Positions 58,243 through 64,000 of a stretch of 64,000 nucleotides of DNA are shown one piece after another. Every line of letters begins with the position of its first letter. Position 1 is the stretch's first letter. The notes below the pieces were generated by a model. It was given only the letters and a program-made list of their open reading frames with translations. It was not told the DNA's origin and did not search any database. Position numbers and translations under genes: made by a program. The DNA is from Pythium myriotylum (taxonomy: Eukaryota > Oomycota > Peronosporomycetes > Pythiales > Pythiaceae): the NCBI GenBank assembly GCA_023091665.1, contig JALJCQ010000012.1:1-64000 (forward strand). The letters run 5' to 3'.

Positions 58243-59055
58243 TTATTCGATGGAGTTACGGTTGTTCCACGAACGGTCAAATACGGTGAGACTCCGTTGC
58301 GCGGTGGGAACGACATCCAGGGCCTTGACCATAACGCGCTCGTGGGTTGAAAGCATCCAAATTATCGCGGCCGCGACGTCCTCGCTGACGAGAGGCTCGT
58401 ACCCTGCGATGAAGTTGTTGTACTGGGTGCTATCATATCCGACGCGTTGCTCGTGGAAATTGGTGGCCACAACACCGGGGCGAATCACCGCGACGCGAAT
58501 GTTGGTGCCGCTCAACTCAATGCGAAGTGAGTTCGAGAACGCCTCTTGCGCGGCCTTGACTGCGTGGTACACTGCCTCCCCCGGGAATGGTGGAGCTTCC
58601 AGTGCCGTCACGGACGTAACATTCAAGATCATGCCGTGAGCACGGGCCAGCATACCTCCTTCGTTTAGAGCAGCATGTGTTGCAAACATATATCCGTTGA
58701 CATTCGTCGATAGCATCGTCGAAATGTCTGCAATCGACTGCTTCGGAAACGTGGCAGGGGCTGCGAGCGCGAGTCCGGCGTTGTTGATCAAGACGTCAAT
58801 GGGCCCGAGCTCGGCGGCGACCGTCGCCATTGCATTCGCAAGCGCTGAGTGGTCTTGAATGTTCACAGCGAACGATCGAACAGTAGCCGGTGGCGTCGTC
58901 GTTGCTCGAATTTCTTCACTCAGCTGAGACAGTTTGTCTGCGGACCGCGACAGCAGCACGACCGTAGCACCCCCTGCAGCGAGGAGGCGAGCAGTTGCTG
59001 CGCCGATACCCATAGAGGCGCCAGTGATCACAACAATTTTACCAACAAGTGTCAT
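58243..59055 (-). CDS. Short-chain dehydrogenase/reductase (SDR)
   Basis: 270 residues from the ATG at 59055, just before the Rossmann start. Classical SDR motifs: TGASMGIG (cofactor-binding TGxxxGxG), NNAG, catalytic Ser in ILNVTSV and YHAVK (YxxxK). The size fits the classical family. The Arg-Ser after the second strand (LLSRSADKL) suggests NADP(H) preference. The overall pattern resembles the YdfG/3-hydroxy-acid dehydrogenase group; the substrate is unknown. No signal peptide. Confidence 0.85.
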   Translation of the reverse strand: MTLVGKIVVITGASMGIGAATARLLAAGGATVVLLSRSADKLSQLSEEIRATTTPPATVRSFAVNIQDHSALANAMATVAAELGPIDVLINNAGLALAAPATFPKQSIADISTMLSTNVNGYMFATHAALNEGGMLARAHGMILNVTSVTALEAPPFPGEAVYHAVKAAQEAFSNSLRIELSGTNIRVAVIRPGVVATNFHEQRVGYDSTQYNNFIAGYEPLVSEDVAAAIIWMLSTHERVMVKALDVVPTAQRSLTVFDRSWNNRNSIE

Positions 59056-59591
59056 TGATCTCGGGGAAGCCAGGAAATTTGACGAATGAGCAAAACGCGA
59101 TCTCCTCGAAACAGGAGGGAACGACTCATTTTTTGGCAAGAGGGAAGCAGCGGGTGGGGCTCACCCGCCGGGTTTTCTTGGAGGGGAGGTGCCGTATTCA
59201 CATAATGAGTGTACTGCTCTTCCCTCGTCGTCGATTACCCGCTCCAAATCTGTCTCTCAGTCTGCGTGATCAACCTGAACAGTGTCAAGCTCGTGTGGAT
59301 TGGGCTTGGTTCGCAACGAATGGCCCGTCTATTTCAAAGACAGACATTCAATGGCATTCTCTGTCAAAAAGCAAAGCCCTGAACTCAAGTCACCCCGGCG
59401 AATATCACGGTGTCGCCGCTCAGAGAGCCCTCACACTTGCATGACTCGACGATCTCTAGAGCCACGCGCAGCAGATCCAAAGTTTCGCCAAGCCAGCTCG
59501 TTGCATCGGTTGGGCTCATTGCGTTTACCTTCTGACGGTTTATCTGACGGGCTGGCTGCGTGGAATTCTCAAATCCGGAACGGATTTGATG

Positions 59592-59620
59592 CAGGTCTCA
59601 CTTGAATCAAGTGAGACCTG
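59592..59620. repeat. Perfect short palindrome
   Basis: CAGGTCTCACTTGA, one base A, then its exact reverse complement TCAAGTGAGACCTG. It is placed 13 bp before the dispersed repeat, so it may be the fold-back terminus of that element. Confidence 0.8.
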
Positions 59621-59632
59621 GCAGCGAACCAG

Positions 59633-59762
59633 TCTGGTTGGCTACGAGCGTCGGGAAGGATGTGAGGAGGCCGATGGAAAAGATCTCAATCTCGCGCGCG
59701 CCCGCGACAGGATCGAGAAGCGGCGTTGTTAGTCCTCTTGGAAGACCGATCGAGGAGATCTG
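59633..59762 (+). repeat. Dispersed repeat, copy 2
   Basis: Same orientation as 57151-57278 and about 2.4 kb away. The 5' side carries the 29-bp palindrome, which copy 1 lacks. Confidence 0.5.
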
Positions 59763-59809
59763 TTTGGTTTTGAGAGTTTTTGATTAACGGCTAACTACTT
59801 TTGCCGTCC

Positions 59810-59827
59810 CCGGTGGAGATGCTCTTA
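59810..59827 (+). repeat. Putative transposon terminal repeat (copy 2)
   Basis: CCGGTGGAGATGCTCTTA, identical to 22459-22476, followed here by ATA. No partner end was found in the surrounding sequence. Confidence 0.45.
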
Positions 59828-59903
59828 ATACAATGCCGGCAGCGTCAATCACCACAAGCTGGGTTCCCCAGCCATTCAGAAATGAGTTCATATTGCACTT
59901 AAC

Positions 59904-61802
59904 TTAGGGTGGCACCTCCATGCCGTCAGGAAAGAGCCCTGGCGCGCCGAGTCCGTGGCCCTTGGCGCCGGCGGCGTTCGCGTCGTGGACTTCTTCGTTG
60001 AGGTGGCTCGTGTGGAAGCTCAGCACGACGAAGACCCAGAAGTGGATCAGCGCCACGTAGCACAGCAGCGCGAGGCGTGCCACGGGCATGCTCAGGAACA
60101 CGCGGCCCAGGAAAAGCAGCCACCGGTCCAGCACGTCCAGCGCCGACACGACACGCTTGCTGCGCTCGACCACGGGCGCCACACGCGAGATGGTGTTCGC
60201 CATGCGATTCGTGCGCGCGCGTGCCCCAACTCGACGACCGACTGGCGTGGCTTCATCCATATCGATCGCAACGACTCCGCCATCACGCTCAATCTGCGCG
60301 AGCTTGCTCTCGGCCAGCTGGCTTCGATTCTGCGCATCGCTGAGACGCACTTCCAGCGTAGTGATTTTGCTACGCAATGCATCGATGGTCTCTTGCTTCT
60401 CGATGACTCGGTTCGTCAGCGTCTGGATGCGGGCCTCACTGTCCTTGGAGGTTGCCTGTCGAGCCGAGTTCGCTTCCCATTGGGCGAGCTTCTCTTGGAG
60501 CTCGGCATTTGCTTTTGTCAACGAGATTACTTGGTTTGAGGTATCGTCCTGGGCTGATGCGAGAGCTTCCTTGAGGCGCTTGACTTCATTCGTCAGACCG
60601 TGCACTTCCTGGATATGGATCTCGTTCTTTCTCGACTCGTCGTGGAGCGCTTTCTTGGTGACCACAAGCGTCTGCTGGACTTTACGATACTCTTCCTGCA
60701 TCTGCGCATACGCCGCTGCAGATGCGACGCCACCGTTTGCGAGGCCGGTAGCAGGGACCCCGCCGTGAGCCTGCGCCACAGCCAACGATTCTTTTGCCTT
60801 GGCTAACTCACGCTCCAGCGTCGCGACACTTGTCGAGAGCTCTGCGTTGGTCTTCTCCAACAGTGATTGACGCTCAAACATCTTGGCTTTCGCCTCGGCG
60901 AACTCGCGCTTGGCGTTGTTCAGACTGGTCTGTGCTTCTTGGAGCTCCACACGCAGCGACGCCACGACTTGTTCCGACTGCTGACTCGCGGACGCCGCAT
61001 TCGTCCAGAGCGAGTCTTTCGTGTCTTCAGCCTTTGCGATCTCGGCGCGAAGCTGCTGGATCTCCTCCGCATGGCGCGCCTCCGTCTCTTTGGCCGCGGT
61101 CAGATCGGCCGTGAGGGCTTGTACCTGCGTCTCCTTGAGCTCCAACGCTTGCACAAAGTTCTTCTCGTCAGCGTCTTTCTCCATTCGCAACTGCGCCATC
61201 TGCTGCTGCGTCTCCGCGAGTTTGTTTGTGCACTCTTTTTCAAGCGCCTCGATCTCTTCTTCGTACACCTGCAGACTCTGCTGGTGGGTCGCGATCGTCT
61301 TCTCCTTGAGCCGCAGCTCCGACTTGAGCCGCGCGTTCTCCTTCTGCAGACGCGTGCACTCGGCCTCGATCGACGTCACCGCACCGCCAGCCGACGGCGA
61401 CAGCGTGCCATTCGCGTGCGCGCGGCCGTTGGCCGACTGCGGCGGCGTCTGGCGCACGCTCGACGCGGACGACGTCGAGCCTGGAGGCGACCGCGCGGTC
61501 TTGGCCGTGGCCACGCTGCGCGGCGTGTCGGCTCCCCCGCTGACTGGCGACGCCAAGTCGTCTCCGCTGGCCTCCCACTCGTCCTCGCTGGCCTTGGCTC
61601 GGGCCGACTCGGTGGCGCGCGAGATGCCCTTCTTGATCGTCGAGAGCAGGCCCTCGCCGTCCGCGCCGCCGTCCGCGCCGCCGTCGTCCGCTCCGCTCGC
61701 GCCTGCGCCTGCACCTCCGCTGTTCAGCGTCAGCGCCGCGTGCTGGTCCACCGACTCGAGCAGCGTGCCCGCGAGCTGCAGCGAGCTGTTCACCCAGTTC
61801 AT
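59904..61802 (-). CDS. Golgin-84-like coiled-coil protein
   Basis: 632 residues. Low-complexity N-terminus (~28-140, Gly/Ala/Asp then Ser/Thr/Pro), long coiled coil ~145-520 (continuous heptads of Glu, Lys, Gln, Leu), then a conserved membrane-proximal stretch (IDMDEATPVGRR, RWLLFLGRVFLSMPVARL) and a single C-terminal membrane span (LLCYVALIHFWVFVVLSF). This tail-anchored layout and C-terminal motif match golgin-84 (GOLGA5), a Golgi tether for intra-Golgi vesicles. Confidence 0.8.
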   Translation of the reverse strand: MNWVNSSLQLAGTLLESVDQHAALTLNSGGAGAGASGADDGGADGGADGEGLLSTIKKGISRATESARAKASEDEWEASGDDLASPVSGGADTPRSVATAKTARSPPGSTSSASSVRQTPPQSANGRAHANGTLSPSAGGAVTSIEAECTRLQKENARLKSELRLKEKTIATHQQSLQVYEEEIEALEKECTNKLAETQQQMAQLRMEKDADEKNFVQALELKETQVQALTADLTAAKETEARHAEEIQQLRAEIAKAEDTKDSLWTNAASASQQSEQVVASLRVELQEAQTSLNNAKREFAEAKAKMFERQSLLEKTNAELSTSVATLERELAKAKESLAVAQAHGGVPATGLANGGVASAAAYAQMQEEYRKVQQTLVVTKKALHDESRKNEIHIQEVHGLTNEVKRLKEALASAQDDTSNQVISLTKANAELQEKLAQWEANSARQATSKDSEARIQTLTNRVIEKQETIDALRSKITTLEVRLSDAQNRSQLAESKLAQIERDGGVVAIDMDEATPVGRRVGARARTNRMANTISRVAPVVERSKRVVSALDVLDRWLLFLGRVFLSMPVARLALLCYVALIHFWVFVVLSFHTSHLNEEVHDANAAGAKGHGLGAPGLFPDGMEVPP

Positions 61803-61966
61803 TCGCCGCCTTATCTGCTTCTTCGTGTCTGGGACAAGCTTTTGCTGGGGCTGGTATACGTTTATACGTTAGATGTTGTACATGTGGAGGAGACGTTCTC
61901 ACGTGTATTCACCACAAGTTAGTACATTTCGGTTACAGCCCATAAACCAGTACGTTGAAGTTTCCC

Positions 61967-64000
61967 TTACTCCTGGAGCTCGTCGGCGGCTGCGGCGGCC
62001 TCGCGCTTGGACGACTCGGTGATGCGCGCGCCCTGCGACCACACGGGGGCCGACTCGCCATGGTATCCGTAGTTGAAAAACAGCTCCTCGCCCTTCTGGA
62101 TGTCTGCATTGGCCCAGATCGAGATGTGGTGCTCGCCACCGACGCGGAATATGCGAGCATGGCACTTTTGGCCAACGTTCGCGTGGTTGCAGAACTTGCT
62201 CTTGTTGCCAGTGCGAATGGCGTCAGCGACCGAATCTTCGTTGAGGTCGAAGAGGAAGCTGATGTTGAGCTTGTCGTAGATCGTGCCACGACGCTCAGCT
62301 TCGTCGTGCGAGATGATCGCACCGACGTACTCATAGATAAACTCACCGCGCTTGATAGGCTCAAGTGCAAACGCACCCCAGCCGTGTGTGCGTGAGTACG
62401 ATACGCCGATACGCTTATGCAAACCTCGTTGGACATTCACGTTGCAGCAGATACCCAAGTCCTGCGAGCTCACGTTCTTGTATTCGGGGTTGTACACTAG
62501 TACAGGTACATCTGATGCCCCGCACGATCCACAGAGGTCGGGGTTACACTCACGTAGCGCCACAAAGCACGGACACTGGTTCGTTCGACAGTTGCCCATG
62601 CTGCACTTGCAGCCTTGGAAGCGGTTCGGGCAGTCGCGCGAGCATGAGCAAGCCTTCTCACACATATGATCCCGCTTCATGCATGAGCAGCTCGCACCGT
62701 AGTCGCAGATTCCTTCGTGATTGCACGGCTCGTAGTCATGGTTCGCTACTGACGTATCCTTTAGCCGCTGGTGGCGTGTACGCTTGAGCAGCTCACGATT
62801 GTTGCCTGGCAGGGCAGCAGTCGCGCGACCCCTCTTACGATTCTTCTTGCCACTGACCTCGGGGGAGAAGTATCCTTGTTCATCGACAGGCTTGCTGCGC
62901 TGTTGACTCACTAAGTAGGCGTGAATTTCACGACAAGACAGTGATGATTGCAGCACTGCACCAATCATGCACGCGTTGTCGCCGACGGTGTAGCGGAGCT
63001 TTTGGAGCACGAGCAGTTCAGCAGCATTCAACTTGGCCTTGATCTCGTCCTCAGGTTCGTTGAAAGCGTCAGCACCCGTCGACGGTTTTGTCGATTCCTC
63101 TGTAACATCATGCTTCGCCTTCCAGCAGGTTGTACCACACGTTTCACCGGCCTTGAGGAATGACTTAACCTTGGTTGAGACGAGCAATAAGTGAGAGTCG
63201 TCGAGGTATTCCGAGACATCACCATTTGTGCGCTTTGGCGGGACCTTTGGACGCTGACGTTGGCTGCGAGCCCTGATTCCTTGTGCTGCCAACTGGGACT
63301 CGACACTGATTGTGGCCATGGTACTGGCACGCGTACCCGATCGAGAAGAGCGACGAGGCTCAGATGCCGACAAGTCAATCAACTCTTGTGACTCTGCAGT
63401 TGTTGCGCTGCTCTCGCTCACAATATCTGTCATGTCGGTTGCTTGTGTTGCATCAGCAACTACCTCTTCATCGCCTTCGACAGACTCATCCGTTCCGGTT
63501 GAAACAGACGCAGGTTCTCCGTGAAGCTTGTCACAACCTGGCTCATTTTTCGGTTGGTCATCACCAGGTGCACCCCTTGCGCCCTGCGCGGCAACAGGAG
63601 CAAAACGCGTGGTTGGGTACAGTGGATCGACACGTCTTGTCGGTATCGGGTGCTCAATGCCGTGCTCGTGACAGTCATACTTGTAGCACATGCGACAAAA
63701 TAGATCGCGATAGGTTTCAGACAGATCACCATAATCTGTTGTCAGACGAAGTCCCAGAAGAGGGCGGAAACCCTTCGATGGACGAGTTTGCGATGGCAAC
63801 AGATTTGTATCAAAGTACGTCCACTGGGAAGCGAATCGCTCTGACAACGGGACATCAACCCGCGATTCACTCGCAAAAGGATGCAAATCGCTGGTTAAGA
63901 GGTTGATCGCCTTTCGCGTTGCCTCTTCATCTTCGACGACATGAGAGTGTTGTCCAGCCAAGAAGGTCTTCGTCTCATCGATACGTTTTCGCGCATTGTT
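61967..64000 (-). CDS. E(z): Enhancer-of-zeste type H3K27 methyltransferase, 5' end outside the window
   Basis: 677 codons visible; the frame stays open to base 64000, and the residue at 63961 is an internal Leu (TTG), so the N-terminus lies beyond the window. Features in order: FCRMCYKYDCHEHG (pre-SANT region), a long acidic/Ser linker, a SANT-like segment (LLVLQKLRYTVGDNACMIG), a Cys-rich CXC domain (CNHEGICDYGASCSCMKRDH onward) and a C-terminal SET domain with HGWGAFALEPIKRGEFIYEY, NHANVGQKC and ELFFNYGY. This is the catalytic subunit of Polycomb repressive complex 2, which trimethylates H3K27 to silence genes, often including subtelomeric ones. Confidence 0.88.
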   Translation of the reverse strand, partial: NNARKRIDETKTFLAGQHSHVVEDEEATRKAINLLTSDLHPFASESRVDVPLSERFASQWTYFDTNLLPSQTRPSKGFRPLLGLRLTTDYGDLSETYRDLFCRMCYKYDCHEHGIEHPIPTRRVDPLYPTTRFAPVAAQGARGAPGDDQPKNEPGCDKLHGEPASVSTGTDESVEGDEEVVADATQATDMTDIVSESSATTAESQELIDLSASEPRRSSRSGTRASTMATISVESQLAAQGIRARSQRQRPKVPPKRTNGDVSEYLDDSHLLLVSTKVKSFLKAGETCGTTCWKAKHDVTEESTKPSTGADAFNEPEDEIKAKLNAAELLVLQKLRYTVGDNACMIGAVLQSSLSCREIHAYLVSQQRSKPVDEQGYFSPEVSGKKNRKRGRATAALPGNNRELLKRTRHQRLKDTSVANHDYEPCNHEGICDYGASCSCMKRDHMCEKACSCSRDCPNRFQGCKCSMGNCRTNQCPCFVALRECNPDLCGSCGASDVPVLVYNPEYKNVSSQDLGICCNVNVQRGLHKRIGVSYSRTHGWGAFALEPIKRGEFIYEYVGAIISHDEAERRGTIYDKLNISFLFDLNEDSVADAIRTGNKSKFCNHANVGQKCHARIFRVGGEHHISIWANADIQKGEELFFNYGYHGESAPVWSQGARITESSKREAAAAADELQE

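Larger units (their letters stand above)
59056..59903. other. Intergenic with palindrome and repeat remnants
   Basis: 848 bp. Contains a 29-bp perfect palindrome (59592-59620), the second copy of a dispersed repeat (59633-59762) and an 18-bp transposon-terminus-like motif (59810-59827). No gene supported. Confidence 0.5.

Noticed and set aside
1..64000. CRISPR arrays, rRNA or tRNA genes
   Set aside because: No short spaced repeats or clover-leaf-like A/B-box genes were recognised; this is a eukaryotic genomic segment. A tRNAscan run would be needed to exclude tRNAs fully.

Overview
The window looks like a chromosome-end region of an oomycete (Phytophthora/Pythium-type). Evidence: two elicitin-like secreted proteins, a secreted DUF4360 protein, CCCTAAA (TTTAGGG) telomere-type repeats, oomycete Inr+FPR-like promoter motifs (TCACTTTTCAATTT), GC-rich compact genes and only a few short introns (73-98 bp). 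Layout. (1) 1-20843: head-to-tail array of a 3577-bp Penelope-like retroelement, about 5.8 units. Each unit carries ORF1 (coiled coil plus basic tail), ORF2 (reverse transcriptase that stops before any GIY-YIG endonuclease) and a C-strand telomeric block at its 3' end. Sequence details not explained by the ORFs are a canonical -1 frameshift signal joining ORF1 to ORF2 and a threefold array of perfect heat-shock elements upstream of ORF1. (2) 20844-22480: hAT and pogo/CENP-B-like transposon relics. (3) 22566-29500: four neighbouring genes that shuffle C2H2 finger, cold-shock, NYN-nuclease-like and RBR ubiquitin-ligase domains, all sharing one unrecognised ~70-residue domain (YLPSA/LART motif). 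Two of them carry near-identical RBR ends in inverted orientation. (4) 29985-32175: two paralogous secreted proteins with an unnamed conserved N-terminal domain. (5) 33067-45292: mostly housekeeping or conserved genes: cyclin (3 exons), CCT-motif protein, four-TM protein, PIG-T, Spinster-like MFS transporter, DUF4360 secreted protein, a small acidic protein and an ASC-1/TRIP4-type zinc-finger protein. (6) 45409-50022: a near-perfect inverted repeat (2158-bp arms, 298-bp spacer) holding four copies of a tiny Gln/Lys-rich gene and two copies of a secreted Pro/Lys-rich gene, with a fifth Gln/Lys-rich gene just outside. (7) 50718-52302: two elicitin-like genes. (8) 52937-64000: RUN-RhoGAP-ELMO protein, a two-exon protein of unknown function, an SDR oxidoreductase, a golgin-84-like protein and a 5'-incomplete E(z) H3K27 methyltransferase. 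The orientation of the retroelement (3' end followed by C-strand telomere repeat) fits priming on a telomeric G-overhang, so base 1 is probably the telomere-proximal side. The two most unusual systems are the retroelement with its predicted frameshift and heat-shock control, and the four-gene cold-shock/NYN/RBR cluster, which may be an RNA-surveillance or ubiquitination module. All functions are read from sequence only; no database search was run.
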